Assembly (NCBI RefSeq): GCF_002941025.1 | Contig: NZ_PTJS01000001.1 | Location: forward strand, 1,488,001-1,552,000 | Source: Streptomyces sp. QL37 | GTDB taxonomy: Bacteria > Actinomycetota > Actinomycetes > Streptomycetales > Streptomycetaceae | Length of the DNA stretch: 64,000 nt | Direction: 5' to 3' | Part shown: piece by piece, positions 17,208 through 26,418 of the stretch | Position numbering within the stretch: the first letter of the stretch is position 1 | Layout of the letters: each line of letters opens with the position of its first letter | Translations under genes and position numbers: made by a program | Notes under the pieces: model-generated | What the model saw: the letters and a program-made list of their open reading frames with translations, nothing else | The model's database searches: none | What the model was told of the DNA's origin: nothing

Positions 17208-18773
17208 ATGCCCGGATACCCCGCCCGAGCAACATCGGACCTGAAGGTGTGCATCGATCTGATCGTCCGTCCCGGCCGGCACGCTCTGGCCCCTGACATC
17301 ACCGAGGCCCGGTTGGAGCGCGTGGCCGGCGCGGCGTCCGGGCGGCTCGGCAAGGACACGATCACCAGCCCGGACGCGCTCCGCCGGGCTCTGCGCGGGG
17401 CGCAACAGTCGGTTCCGTACCCGTTGTTGGTGAGCGTGAACCAGGAGGGGGGCCGGCTCAACGCACTCGACTGGCCGCAGGTGGCGCAGCTTCCCGCCAA
17501 CCTCGCTCTCGGTGCGGGCCGGGACCCGGAGGCCGCCGAGCTGGCCGGGTCGGTAGTCGCTGGCCAGCTGCGGGCTGCGGGACTGACGTGGAATCTGGCG
17601 CCGGTGTGCGATCTGGCGACGTGGCCGTCCGTGCCCGCGGTCGGAACGCGGTCCTACGGCTCGGACCCGAAAGCCGTGGCCGCTATGGCGGCGGCCTACG
17701 TCCGGGGCCTGCAGGGCGGCAAAGTCGCAGCGACGGCGAAGCATTTTCCGGGACTGGGCGGGATCACGGTGGACCCCCACCACGACGCCCCCGTGACCGA
17801 ACGGCTCCCCCACGGAGCGCTGCTGCCTTTTCGGGCCGCGGTGGAGGCCGGGGTGGCGTGCGTGATGGCAGGCAGCCACACAGTGCGGGCCCTTGATGAC
17901 CGGCCCGCGTTCGCGTCGCCGCGCGTCCTTGGACTGCTGCGGGACGACCTCGGCTTCACCGGCGTGATCGTCAGCGAGAACCTGTCGATCCCCGCGGTCC
18001 ACCAGCCGCTCGGCGGACTCAGCGAAGCAGCAGTGGCAGCCGTTGCCGCCGGCGTGGACATCGTGATGCTGGACTCCGAGATCTCCCGCGGCCACCAGGA
18101 CTTCGCCCAACGAGCGGCCGGCGTGCGGCGCCGCGCGCTCGTCACCCGGGCCCTGTGGGACGCGGTGCGTGAACACCGGTTGAGTCAGGACCGGATCGAA
18201 GAGGCCGCGGCCCGTGTGCGGGCGCTGCACCACGCCTACGGTCTCGGCGCCGACGCCGTCCTTCCGTCGTGGGAGGAGGCGAACGCGGCGGCCGAGCACG
18301 CGGCCCGGCGTATCGCGGACCGGTCGGTGACCGTGGTGCGTGGTCGCCATGTCCTCCCGCTCTCCTCCACCGAACCGGTGCTCGCGGTGCGCGTACCGGA
18401 CACCGGGGAGCGCCGGGCCGACAGTGCCCGCCGGGCCCCGGATCATCTGCCCGGCTCCCTTGCCAGGCACCGGCCCGTGACCTCTCTCAGCCCGTGTGCT
18501 GCCATGCCGCCGGGCACCGGCACGGTCGTGGTCTACGGGTACGACACCGGCAGCGCCGCGGCGGCCGAGGCGGCCCGGTGGGTCGGTGCCGGGCGTGTGG
18601 TCGTCCAGGTCGCCCTCGGTGATCCGGACGACTTGGCCGGCTCGTCGGCCGATGTCCTGGTAGCGGCGTTCAGCCCGCATCGCTCCAGCGCCGAGTCGGT
18701 GGCGGACCTCCTGCTGGGTGGCAGGGCTCCCGGCCCTGCCGCTGTCCCCGTAGGAGGCACGGCATGGCAATAA
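17208..18773 (+). CDS. glycoside hydrolase family 3-like protein with altered nucleophile
   Basis: A 521-aa protein with the GH3 N-terminal barrel of the NagZ type: VSVNQEGGRLNAL, AKHFPGLGG (Lys178-His179), the Asp-x-His dyad at Asp189-His191, and GFTGVIVSENLSI. In NagZ the last motif is SDD, whose Asp is the nucleophile; here it is Glu257-Asn258. Hydrolase activity is therefore uncertain; it may be a phosphorylase-like variant, a binder, or act on an unusual sugar. The C-terminal 150 residues resemble the second GH3 domain. It overlaps the Ldh-type gene by 10 bp. Confidence 0.82.
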   Translation: MPGYPARATSDLKVCIDLIVRPGRHALAPDITEARLERVAGAASGRLGKDTITSPDALRRALRGAQQSVPYPLLVSVNQEGGRLNALDWPQVAQLPANLALGAGRDPEAAELAGSVVAGQLRAAGLTWNLAPVCDLATWPSVPAVGTRSYGSDPKAVAAMAAAYVRGLQGGKVAATAKHFPGLGGITVDPHHDAPVTERLPHGALLPFRAAVEAGVACVMAGSHTVRALDDRPAFASPRVLGLLRDDLGFTGVIVSENLSIPAVHQPLGGLSEAAVAAVAAGVDIVMLDSEISRGHQDFAQRAAGVRRRALVTRALWDAVREHRLSQDRIEEAAARVRALHHAYGLGADAVLPSWEEANAAAEHAARRIADRSVTVVRGRHVLPLSSTEPVLAVRVPDTGERRADSARRAPDHLPGSLARHRPVTSLSPCAAMPPGTGTVVVYGYDTGSAAAAEAARWVGAGRVVVQVALGDPDDLAGSSADVLVAAFSPHRSSAESVADLLLGGRAPGPAAVPVGGTAWQ

Positions 18774-19813
18774 CGGTGCGCCCCGAAGAACTGACCGACT
18801 ACCTGATCCGCTTGTACCTGGCGGCGGGAATGACCAGGCGTGGAGCGCGAACGGTGGCCGCCGCGCAGGTAGAGGCTGACCTCCGGGGCGTTGCCGGCCA
18901 CGGCAGCAGGCTCGCTCCTGGGTATGTGGCCAAGCTGCGCTCCGGACGTCTGACAGCCCGGCCGAAGATGATCCGCCGACCGGCCGGGGCCGGCTGCTTG
19001 GTCCTGAACGCGGACCGGGCACCCGGTCCGCTGGCCGTGGAACACGCGGTCTCCTTCGCGGCCACCGGGGCGCCCCGCCAGGGCGTCGTGCTCGTCATCG
19101 TGCGCAACGCCGGCCACGCCGGGGCACTCGGTGTGGGAGCCGCGCAGCTGGCCCGGCGCGGGCTGGTCGGGGTGCTGGCCGCCCAGACGTCCGGGCCGAG
19201 CGTGGCCGTCCTGGGTGGTCCGGGGACAGCGCTGCTGGGCAACTCGGCGCTGGCTGTGGCCCTTCCCGGTACCGACCCGCAGCGGCCGGCGCTGCTGGAT
19301 ATGGCCGCCGGGCCCATGTCCTGGGGCCGCCTGCACGAGCATGCCCGCACCGGTCGTCAGCTGCCCGAAGGCTGCGCGCTCGACCAATCTGGGCAGCCGA
19401 CCCGCGACCCGGGGCGGGCCGCGGTCCTACTTCCGTCCGGCGAACGGGCCCAGGCGCTGGTCATCGTGCTGGAGCTGCTGGTCGGCGCGCTGACCGGAAG
19501 CCCCGCACTGCCCTGCGGGGACGACGGCCGGGGTCTGCTGTGCCTGGCTATCGACCCTGCCCGTCTGGGTACCGGCGGTCAGCTCGCCGGTGCCGTCGCC
19601 GAAGTCGCCCTTGCCCTCAGCGAGCACGGCGCCCGGCTGCCCGGCGAACGCGCCTGGGCCCATCACGACCATGCCGCCACCCAGGGCGTCAGCCTGGCCG
19701 AACCGGATCTGGCCGCGCTGATCGCCGCCGGCGACCCGCACGTGCACCCACCGCGCGCCTGGACCACCCGCCAGGACGACCGCACCGACAACTCCAGTGA
19801 GGTACTGCTGTGA
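18764..19813 (+). CDS. Ldh-family (malate/L-sulfolactate type) oxidoreductase
   Basis: A 349-aa member of the Ldh_2 family of NAD(P)-dependent 2-hydroxyacid dehydrogenases. Supporting blocks are QVEADLRGVAGHGSRLAPGYV near residues 30-50 (family: ADLRGVDSHG), VRNAGHAGALG (family: NSNHFG-like) and LLDMAAGPMSWGR. Members reduce or oxidise malate, lactate, ureidoglycolate or imine substrates. The canonical catalytic His lies in the GHGSR block. It overlaps its neighbours on both sides (10 bp and GTGA), so it belongs to the same transcript as the glycosidase and radical SAM genes. Confidence 0.82.
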   Translation: MAITVRPEELTDYLIRLYLAAGMTRRGARTVAAAQVEADLRGVAGHGSRLAPGYVAKLRSGRLTARPKMIRRPAGAGCLVLNADRAPGPLAVEHAVSFAATGAPRQGVVLVIVRNAGHAGALGVGAAQLARRGLVGVLAAQTSGPSVAVLGGPGTALLGNSALAVALPGTDPQRPALLDMAAGPMSWGRLHEHARTGRQLPEGCALDQSGQPTRDPGRAAVLLPSGERAQALVIVLELLVGALTGSPALPCGDDGRGLLCLAIDPARLGTGGQLAGAVAEVALALSEHGARLPGERAWAHHDHAATQGVSLAEPDLAALIAAGDPHVHPPRAWTTRQDDRTDNSSEVLL

Positions 19814-21408
19814 CCACGCACGCCACACCGCCCACCACCGCGGCCATGGCCCGGCTCCTCGACGTCGGCCCCCGGGTCCTTCACGACCGAGGACTGCGCC
19901 CGGACGCCGCTCAGGCTCTACAGAGCGCCCTGGACATCGCGGACCCGTACCCGGTGGTCACCACCGCTCGCCGCCTGTGCGACGGGGTGCTGGAATTCGC
20001 TCTCGCCGACGTCGTCGGCCAGCGGCTGCTCCACGAAGTGACGGGCCGCCGCATCCCGTTGCAGGAGCTGCCGTCCCGGACCCTGCGCCCGCTGACGGCC
20101 CGCCACCGACTCAGTGCGGAACAGGTAGACGCGCTGCACTTCGTGCTCCGCTGCACCTTCGCCTACCCCGGCATCGTCGGCACCCCCCACGCGCCCCTCG
20201 CGCTGAAGACCGCGCTGCCCGACGGCTTCCAGCCGGTCGCCACGGCCCAGGAGATCGCCGCGACCCAGGCGATGGCCGGCCCCGACGGCCTGAACACCAG
20301 TTACATGGTGTCGCAGATGAAGGGCGGGGTCTCGGTCGACTTCGGGATCGGCTGCCCGCTGATGTGCGCCTACTGCTACCGGCGCGAGGGCGACACCGTC
20401 GACGGCTACCTCGGCTCATGGGAACCCACCGGGTTCCTGACCGCAGAGCAGGCGGTCGAGCGGTTGCTCGCCCACCCCTGGTTCACCCCGCACGTCACCC
20501 CGATCGGTCTGCACATGTCCACCAGCGAGGCGTTCCTGCCCAAGCTGTGGCCCAGAACGTGGGCCGCCCTGCAGCTCCTGGACCGCCTGGGACTGACCAA
20601 CCGCGTCTCCTGCATCACTAAGTACACGCTGTCCGACGAGCAGATCGCATGCCTGGAGTCCCTCGTCAACGTCGACCTCGACGTCAACGTCTGCTACGCC
20701 GCGATGCCCGAGGCGATCGAGCCGCCCAACCGCAAACGACGTCTGGACTTCCTGCGCCGCATCCTGACGTCGGACCGGATCAACACCCTCGCCTACTACC
20801 GGCCCATCGCCGAAGGCATCAACACCACCGATGCCCACCTGCGCCACGTCTGGGAAACCTTCAGAGAGGCAGGTGCCCGCACCATCGTTCTCGGGGGCCT
20901 GAAGTTCGGCGACGACCACGTCCACTCCTTCATGTCCTACGGCCTGCCGCTACCCAGCGGGTCCTTCACCCCGGGCAAGAAGCTGCTGACCAGCGCCACC
21001 GAGAAACGCATCATGACCGCGTTCGACAAGGTGTACGCCGATGTCCCCGCGAACGAACGGCCGGCCGTCCTCAAGCGCTCCTCCTGCGGCCGGTCGGTCG
21101 AACGCGGCAGCCACATCCCCGACTACAACGGCCACTACGACCTGCCCCAGACCAACTGCCGCCTGCGCTGCCCCACCGCCCAGCACGATGTGTGCGCGGC
21201 CAGCCAGAGCCCTGACGAGGAGACCGTCCGCCAGCTCCTGGCCCGCATCGACCGGGAAGGGACACCGGTCAACATCACCCCCTCCACCGTCGTCGTCCAC
21301 GCCGACATCAGCCCGTTCGAGCGCACGTTCCTGCGCCAGAACCTCCTCCACCCCGTCCACACGGCCCGCCAGGCCGCCGAACTCGTCGCCGGAAGGCTCT
21401 CCGCATGA
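19810..21408 (+). CDS. radical SAM enzyme with extra C-terminal cysteines
   Basis: A 532-aa radical SAM protein. The cluster motif is Cys182-x3-Cys186-x2-Cys189 in IGCPLMCAYCYR, the arrangement that binds the 4Fe-4S centre which cleaves S-adenosylmethionine; the Cys-Tyr ending resembles spore photoproduct lyase. Four further cysteines (426, 450, 454, 462; NCRLRCPTAQHDVC) could hold an auxiliary iron-sulfur centre. The first 150 residues form a separate helical domain. The reaction is unknown. GTG 19810 overlaps the upstream stop, and the gene end overlaps the glycosyltransferase (ATGA). Confidence 0.88.
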   Translation: MTTHATPPTTAAMARLLDVGPRVLHDRGLRPDAAQALQSALDIADPYPVVTTARRLCDGVLEFALADVVGQRLLHEVTGRRIPLQELPSRTLRPLTARHRLSAEQVDALHFVLRCTFAYPGIVGTPHAPLALKTALPDGFQPVATAQEIAATQAMAGPDGLNTSYMVSQMKGGVSVDFGIGCPLMCAYCYRREGDTVDGYLGSWEPTGFLTAEQAVERLLAHPWFTPHVTPIGLHMSTSEAFLPKLWPRTWAALQLLDRLGLTNRVSCITKYTLSDEQIACLESLVNVDLDVNVCYAAMPEAIEPPNRKRRLDFLRRILTSDRINTLAYYRPIAEGINTTDAHLRHVWETFREAGARTIVLGGLKFGDDHVHSFMSYGLPLPSGSFTPGKKLLTSATEKRIMTAFDKVYADVPANERPAVLKRSSCGRSVERGSHIPDYNGHYDLPQTNCRLRCPTAQHDVCAASQSPDEETVRQLLARIDREGTPVNITPSTVVVHADISPFERTFLRQNLLHPVHTARQAAELVAGRLSA

Positions 21409-23528
21409 CCACCCTCCCACCGCGCACCTACCTGCCGCTGGCCCAGTCCCCGCTACTCACCGGCCGGACGAACCGTGCGGACGCCGAACTCGCCATCCGG
21501 CTGGCCCATCAGGCATTACCCGACCCGGCCACCATCCGCTCCCTCCTCAGCGTTCGCACCCCCGAGGCCGCCGACCAGATCACCGCCGCCCTGGAAGCCC
21601 GGACCGACCTGCCCCCTGCAGCACTCGCCCTGCTGGTGGCCCACCGCCCAGCGTCCAAGCCGGCCACGTCCCGGCTCAAGAACCTGCTCTTCCCCGGCAC
21701 GGCCGCTGGGTGTCACACCTTCGCCCGCACGATGGCCCAGCTCGCCCACCGCCCCGAAACGATCGACCACCTGTTCCTGGCCAGCCCCCGCTTCGCCGAA
21801 GCCGCTGCCACCGTGAACCCCCAGGCGCTGAACGACCTCCTCGCGCCCCTGCTCGCCGCCCCCGTCCTGACCGGGCCCGCCGACGCGGCCCTGGGGGCCC
21901 TCATCCAGGCCCGCAGCGCGGCGCAGATCACGGCAAGCGACCTCGACCAGGCCGCCGCCCGTGCGAGAGAACGCACCCGGCGCAACCGGATCGGCACCGA
22001 ACTCGCCGCCCGGCGCGAGGAAACGATCGCCGCTCTCGCCCAGCACACCGCCGGCCTCACCCTGGCCGCCACCCTCTGGTTCGGCGCACTCGCCGAGGCC
22101 GCCGACACCCCGCAGAACGCCGGACGCGCCCTGGCGGTAGCCCTCCTTGCCCCGCGCACGCTCGCCGCCGACGCGGTGCCCGACTGCCCCTGGCCCGCCG
22201 TCCAGGCCCGCTGGCAGCAGCTTCGAGCCGCCGCTCGCGCCGCGAGCCGGCACCCCCAGGTCTGGTCAACGGCCTGGCAGAAGGCCGCCACCACCGCAGA
22301 CGGGTCCACCTGGGACCCCAGCCAACGGGCGCTGATCGCCGGCTACGACCTTCTCTCTGAGCACGTCCGCACCCACTACACAGCGGACACTCCCACCCCC
22401 GAGCGGTGCTGGGCCTCCGACCCGGCAGGACGTGCCCTGCTGCACACCATCGCGGACCACCTCACCGGCCACCTCGGGCACAGCCCGCTGCCGCACTTCG
22501 ATGACGCCCTGCTCATCACCTTCGTCCAGGCCCACGCCAAGAACAGCCGGCACAAGATCCCCGGCGCCCTGCACATCCACGGGCTGATCGCCGCGCTCAA
22601 GGCAGCCCGCTCGAAAGCGGCGCTCCTCACCCTCACCCAGACACCCGACGTCGGCATCGTCATCCCCATGCGCTCCGAAACCGGCCGGCTCGCCCCCGCC
22701 TCACCCGATAACCCCGACGGACTCGACGCCCTGGCCGCAAAGACCGCACAGCTCGCCTGGCTCCTCGAAACCCGTCCCGACGCCCGCGCGCACCTGCTGC
22801 TCATCGACGAGGCTTTTGACAGCGCCTCCGCACAGGCCGCCGCCGAACTGACCGGCTCCCACCCCCGGATCAGCATCACCATCGCGCACCGAGCGGCAGT
22901 GACCAGCAGCAAGGGCGGAGCGGTGCTGTGGGGCCTCAACCAGCTGCACGCCGCCGGCCACACGACCCTCGCCTACACCGACCTCGACCTCACCTACCCC
23001 CTCGACCAGCTGGGCCTGCATCTCGAAGCGCTGACCCACTCCGGAGCCGGGGCGGCAATCGGGTCGCGCCGTAGGCCCGACTCGCACGGCTACTACCCGC
23101 CCGCCGGCCCCACGCCTGCCACCCTGCTCTACGTGCAGGCGGCCAACGAACTCCTCAGCCTGCACGTCACCGACCCCCAGGCCGGGTTCAAGGCGTTCAC
23201 CCGCACCGCTCTCGCCGCAGCCCTGCCCCAGGTCACCGATCACCGGCTGTCCTTCGACACCGACCTGCTCGGCGCCCTCCAGCACACCGGCAACCACGTC
23301 ATCGAGGTCGGTATCGCCGCCCTGCACCGCTACGTGGACGGCCAGGTCGGCACGCCCCGCGACTACGACACCATGCTCGCCGCAGTCCACCAGCAGGCAG
23401 TACGCCACGGGCTCGACCCCAGCAACCGGGCCACCCCGATCTGGGACCGGATCCGCGAGGCCGGCTCCCTGACCGCCGCCGCGGCCCCTGAACCCCTCTC
23501 CATTTCGATCACACCCCCCACCCGCTGA
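21405..23528 (+). CDS. two-part protein: unknown N-terminal half plus GT2-type glycosyltransferase
   Basis: A 707-aa protein. The C-terminal 300 residues are a GT-A glycosyltransferase: VGIVIPMRSE opening strand, metal site DLD at Asp526/Asp528 (AYTDLDLTYPL), AAIGSRR, and TDPQAGFKAFTRTAL as in family 2 dolichyl-phosphate-mannose-synthase-like enzymes. The N-terminal 400 residues are helical and Ala-rich and match nothing I know. Leu38 is encoded by TTA (21516-21518), a codon read in Streptomyces by the bldA tRNA and often used to delay expression. It is followed by a hairpin and a new promoter region before the next gene. Confidence 0.82.
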   Translation: MTTLPPRTYLPLAQSPLLTGRTNRADAELAIRLAHQALPDPATIRSLLSVRTPEAADQITAALEARTDLPPAALALLVAHRPASKPATSRLKNLLFPGTAAGCHTFARTMAQLAHRPETIDHLFLASPRFAEAAATVNPQALNDLLAPLLAAPVLTGPADAALGALIQARSAAQITASDLDQAAARARERTRRNRIGTELAARREETIAALAQHTAGLTLAATLWFGALAEAADTPQNAGRALAVALLAPRTLAADAVPDCPWPAVQARWQQLRAAARAASRHPQVWSTAWQKAATTADGSTWDPSQRALIAGYDLLSEHVRTHYTADTPTPERCWASDPAGRALLHTIADHLTGHLGHSPLPHFDDALLITFVQAHAKNSRHKIPGALHIHGLIAALKAARSKAALLTLTQTPDVGIVIPMRSETGRLAPASPDNPDGLDALAAKTAQLAWLLETRPDARAHLLLIDEAFDSASAQAAAELTGSHPRISITIAHRAAVTSSKGGAVLWGLNQLHAAGHTTLAYTDLDLTYPLDQLGLHLEALTHSGAGAAIGSRRRPDSHGYYPPAGPTPATLLYVQAANELLSLHVTDPQAGFKAFTRTALAAALPQVTDHRLSFDTDLLGALQHTGNHVIEVGIAALHRYVDGQVGTPRDYDTMLAAVHQQAVRHGLDPSNRATPIWDRIREAGSLTAAAAPEPLSISITPPTR

Positions 23529-23546
23529 TCCAGAAGACGCACTCCG

Positions 23547-23581
23547 CCAAGCCGCCTCGCTCAACAGCGATGGCGGCTTGG
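23547..23581 (+). terminator. 10-bp hairpin after glycosyltransferase gene
   Basis: CCAAGCCGCC (23547-23556) pairs with GGCGGCTTGG (23572-23581) around a 15-nt loop. No T-run follows. It ends the overlapping five-gene run; a -10-like TAGACT near 23638 suggests a fresh promoter for the nucleotidyltransferase. Confidence 0.55.
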
Positions 23582-23718
23582 CCAGTTGAGCGCAACCGCC
23601 ACGGACTGCGGGTTCACGGAAACCGTGCACGGTATGCGTAGACTGTCGCGCCTATCCCGCCCCGCCGGGCCCTGCCGGAGGACCACAGGCAGAGCCCGCA
23701 CCCACCCGAAGGGCCCGC

Positions 23719-24564
23719 GTGAGTCGCGCCGTCATCGCCGTAGCCGGCATGGGAACCCGCTTCTTCCCCATCGCCAAATCGGTCAACAAGTGCATGCTGC
23801 CGGTACTCGACCAACCCGTCCTCGCCTACGCGGTCGCCGACTGCCTGGCAGCGGGCGTGCGCGAGATCGCGATCGTCACCTCGCAGGGCGAGGGTGGACG
23901 GCAGGTCCGCCACTACTTCACCGAAGACCACGGCATGCGGGACTACTTCGCCGCCCGCGGCTGGCAGAAGAAGTACGAACCGATCGCACACCTTCACGAC
24001 CAGGCGGACTTCCACTTCATCGAGCAGCCCCGCGACGGCGACCGCTACGGAACGGCCCTGCCCGCGATCCTGGCCGCCGAATTCATCGGCGACCAGGACT
24101 TCTTCCTCATCGCGGGGGACGACCTGCTCCTGCGGACCGACGGCGGATCCGACCTCGCCGACCTCGCCGCCGCCCGCGACGCCGCCGGCACCGCGGGTGC
24201 TGTCGCCGCCGCCACCGTCCCCGGCAGCGACGCCCACCGCTACGGCATCCTGAAGCCCCGAAACACGGAGGACGGCCAGCAGGTAATGGACGACCTGCTG
24301 GAAAAGCCGACCGCCTACGGCGCACCGACGGCCTACATCAACATCAGCCGCACCCTGCTTCCCGCCGAGGCCACCGCCTACTTCGAGAAGCTCACCCCGG
24401 CCGCGAACGGCGAGTACCAGGCCACCGATGCCATCACCGCCTTCGCCCGCGACCACAACGTGCTCATCCACCCCGTCACCGGCCAGTACTTCGACTGCGG
24501 CAACCCGACAGGCTGGCTGGCCGCCAACAACGCTGCCGCCCTCCAGTCGCGGACGGACTCATGA
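23719..24564 (+). CDS. GalU-like sugar-phosphate nucleotidyltransferase
   Basis: GTG 23719 follows GAAGGG. The 281-aa product has the nucleotidyltransferase signature in a modified form: AVAGMGTRFFPIAKSVNKCMLPV (usual G-x-G-T-R-x-x-P-x-T-K). It continues with VLAYAVADCLAAGV, a metal-binding GDD at FFLIAGDDLLL, and GYFDCGNPTGW-like ending. GalU enzymes join UTP and glucose-1-phosphate. The nearby glycosyltransferase could use the resulting nucleotide sugar. It overlaps the NUDIX gene (ATGA). Confidence 0.85.
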   Translation: MSRAVIAVAGMGTRFFPIAKSVNKCMLPVLDQPVLAYAVADCLAAGVREIAIVTSQGEGGRQVRHYFTEDHGMRDYFAARGWQKKYEPIAHLHDQADFHFIEQPRDGDRYGTALPAILAAEFIGDQDFFLIAGDDLLLRTDGGSDLADLAAARDAAGTAGAVAAATVPGSDAHRYGILKPRNTEDGQQVMDDLLEKPTAYGAPTAYINISRTLLPAEATAYFEKLTPAANGEYQATDAITAFARDHNVLIHPVTGQYFDCGNPTGWLAANNAAALQSRTDS

Positions 24565-25076
24565 CCACGACGGGCGCCGTTCCGGCCATCGCGATCCGCA
24601 CCTGCGCAGCCATCATCGAAAGCGACGAGATCTGCCTGATCCGCCGGGCCCGCCCCGATGGAGACCAGTACTCACTGCCGGGCGGGCTCCTCCACCCGGA
24701 CGAGGAAGTACCTGTCGCCCTCGCCCGCGAACTCAAGGAAGAGCTCGATCTCGACGTCACCGCCCTCCCCGACCGTCCCCGGTTGCGCTGGGCACAAGAC
24801 CAGATCACCACACGCCCCGGCAGAACCGGCACGTTCCGCCGGCTCCACCTCATCCATCTTCTGGCCATCCCCCGCCACGTCCGGGCCGCCCTCCCCACAA
24901 CCGAGCAAGACGCCGAAGACGTCACCAGCGTGGTCTGGGTCCCCCTCGCGCAGGCCGCCCGCCGCCACCTCTACCCCGCCGTCGGTAACGCGCTCAGTGA
25001 GCTGACCGAGCCCACCGACCCGCCCAGCGACGTGCTGCTCCCCCCGATCACCGACCAGACGTACACCTGGCGCTGA
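24561..25076 (+). CDS. NUDIX hydrolase
   Basis: A 171-aa NUDIX hydrolase that cleaves nucleoside diphosphate-linked compounds. The NUDIX box is complete (second Gly of PGG, then Glu, then RELKEELDLDV) except that the usual late Gly is Asp. ATG 24561 overlaps the upstream stop. Last gene of the +-strand run; it may remove or recycle nucleotide intermediates made by the kinase and nucleotidyltransferase. Confidence 0.88.
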   Translation: MTTTGAVPAIAIRTCAAIIESDEICLIRRARPDGDQYSLPGGLLHPDEEVPVALARELKEELDLDVTALPDRPRLRWAQDQITTRPGRTGTFRRLHLIHLLAIPRHVRAALPTTEQDAEDVTSVVWVPLAQAARRHLYPAVGNALSELTEPTDPPSDVLLPPITDQTYTWR

Positions 25077-25530
25077 CCAAGCGGTTGGGAGCCGCCGTAA
25101 CGCGTAACAGACGCGGAGGCCGTATCCCTCCAGCCGTCAAGACCGCCATACGACTGGCCCTACGGCCCGGCCCGCTGGGGCGTCGCCATCCGACTTCTTG
25201 ATCGCTCGGTGCGACGCCACCATGTCGGGTGCTCTACCTCGTGACCATCCACTCCCACGCCGCCTTCCCAACCTGCGTAGCGAAGCCGCCAACCGCGGAC
25301 AGCGCGAGAAAACGGGCCAGCGCGCAGGGAGAGGCGAACGAATCTTGCGTCATTCGATAGCCGCCGCCCAGCGACCGCGCAACATAGCGCGGGATCGCCG
25401 GTTAGCCAAACCGGCGATCCCGCGCATCATTGATAGTCCACCGCCACGCCCCACCCGCACGTCGAAAGGCTTCGCCCTCACGACCACAGAACAGCCACGA
25501 AGCGGCCACGACCGAGAGGCCGGCAGGCGA
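25077..25530. other. intergenic region between convergent genes
   Basis: No gene is supported here. The only clear structure is the 17-bp hairpin at 25387-25425. The rest shows no recognisable promoter or repeat. Confidence 0.6.
25387..25425. terminator. 17-bp perfect hairpin, likely bidirectional terminator
   Basis: GCGCGGGATCGCCGGTT (25387-25403) pairs perfectly with 25409-25425 around a 5-nt loop (AGCCA). It lies between the convergent NUDIX and NucS-like genes. No T-run is present on either strand, as is common in GC-rich actinobacteria. Confidence 0.65.
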
Positions 25531-26418
25531 TCACGCTGCTGCGAAGCTCGCCCGGAACAGCTCCTGTGCCCGCTCCAGGTCCCGTGGGGTACGCAGCTGC
25601 ACCTCCAGGTCGCCCGTCCCGTGGTGACCGAGCCCGGACACGTCCCGGGTGAATCCCGGTACGAGGTCGACGTCCTTCGGATCGACCTTCAGGTAGACCA
25701 GCACCTTGCTCCGCTGCGGCGGACACAGGCAAGCAAAGTTCCGCAGCCGCTGGTACGCCCGGTACGTCTTGCGCTCGACACGCTTCACGCCGCCCCCGAG
25801 CCCGAGCAGCGCCTCGTCCACCGCACCCGCCAGCTCCACCATCGACGCGCCCTGAACGTCGGCCGCTGCCCGAACAACCGCCTGCCGACGCGCCCGACGG
25901 GCCACCCGCATGCCGCCGCTCACCGACGCCACGGTCTCAAGCCCGAGCAGATCGCTGCCGAAGAGTCGGTAGCGGACCAGGTCGATAGACCGACGGTGCT
26001 CGCGCACGGCATGCACGTCGTAGCGGGTGAAGTCGCCAGCGATACAGATCAGGCGTGGGCCGCTCCACAGGACCTGGGACGCGGCCGTCACCCCGAGCCG
26101 GTCGCGGACCAGGTGCTCGAACTCCGCCCGGTGGTCCATCAGCCACGAGAGGTAGAAAAGCCCCTGGTTGATGACGCCGGCGTCGACACCGCGCTTGTAC
26201 TCAATGAGGACTGGCGACCCGTTCTCGTCCAGCCCCAGCGAATCGATCCGGCCCCCGTGCACCGGACCCGTTCCGTACTCGCTCGCCAGGAACCGCACCC
26301 CCAGCAGCGTCTCCATGTGCGCCTCGACAAGACCCTGCACATCGGCCTCGACCTCAGCAAGACGCGGCACGACCTCGGTCATGCCGCCATTCACCATGTC
26401 CATGCGAAACAACTTCAG
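25531..26418 (-). CDS. NucS-like N-terminal / DUF5655 protein, probable CTG start
   Basis: A 295-aa protein found widely in actinobacteria. The N-terminal half has a PD-(D/E)xK-like nuclease core as in NucS/DUF91 proteins: GGRIDSLGLDENGSPVLIEYKRG, then INQGLFYLSWLMDHRAEF. The C-terminal half matches DUF5655 (RKTYRAYQRLRNFACLCP, KVLVYLKVDPKDVDLVPGF). The family normally begins near LKLFR; here that segment begins at CTG 26418, 6 nt after a strong GAGGAGGGG. ATG starts further down would trim it and one much further up adds 46 unlikely residues. A role in DNA repair or restriction is possible but unproven. Confidence 0.8.
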   Translation of the reverse strand: MKLFRMDMVNGGMTEVVPRLAEVEADVQGLVEAHMETLLGVRFLASEYGTGPVHGGRIDSLGLDENGSPVLIEYKRGVDAGVINQGLFYLSWLMDHRAEFEHLVRDRLGVTAASQVLWSGPRLICIAGDFTRYDVHAVREHRRSIDLVRYRLFGSDLLGLETVASVSGGMRVARRARRQAVVRAAADVQGASMVELAGAVDEALLGLGGGVKRVERKTYRAYQRLRNFACLCPPQRSKVLVYLKVDPKDVDLVPGFTRDVSGLGHHGTGDLEVQLRTPRDLERAQELFRASFAAA

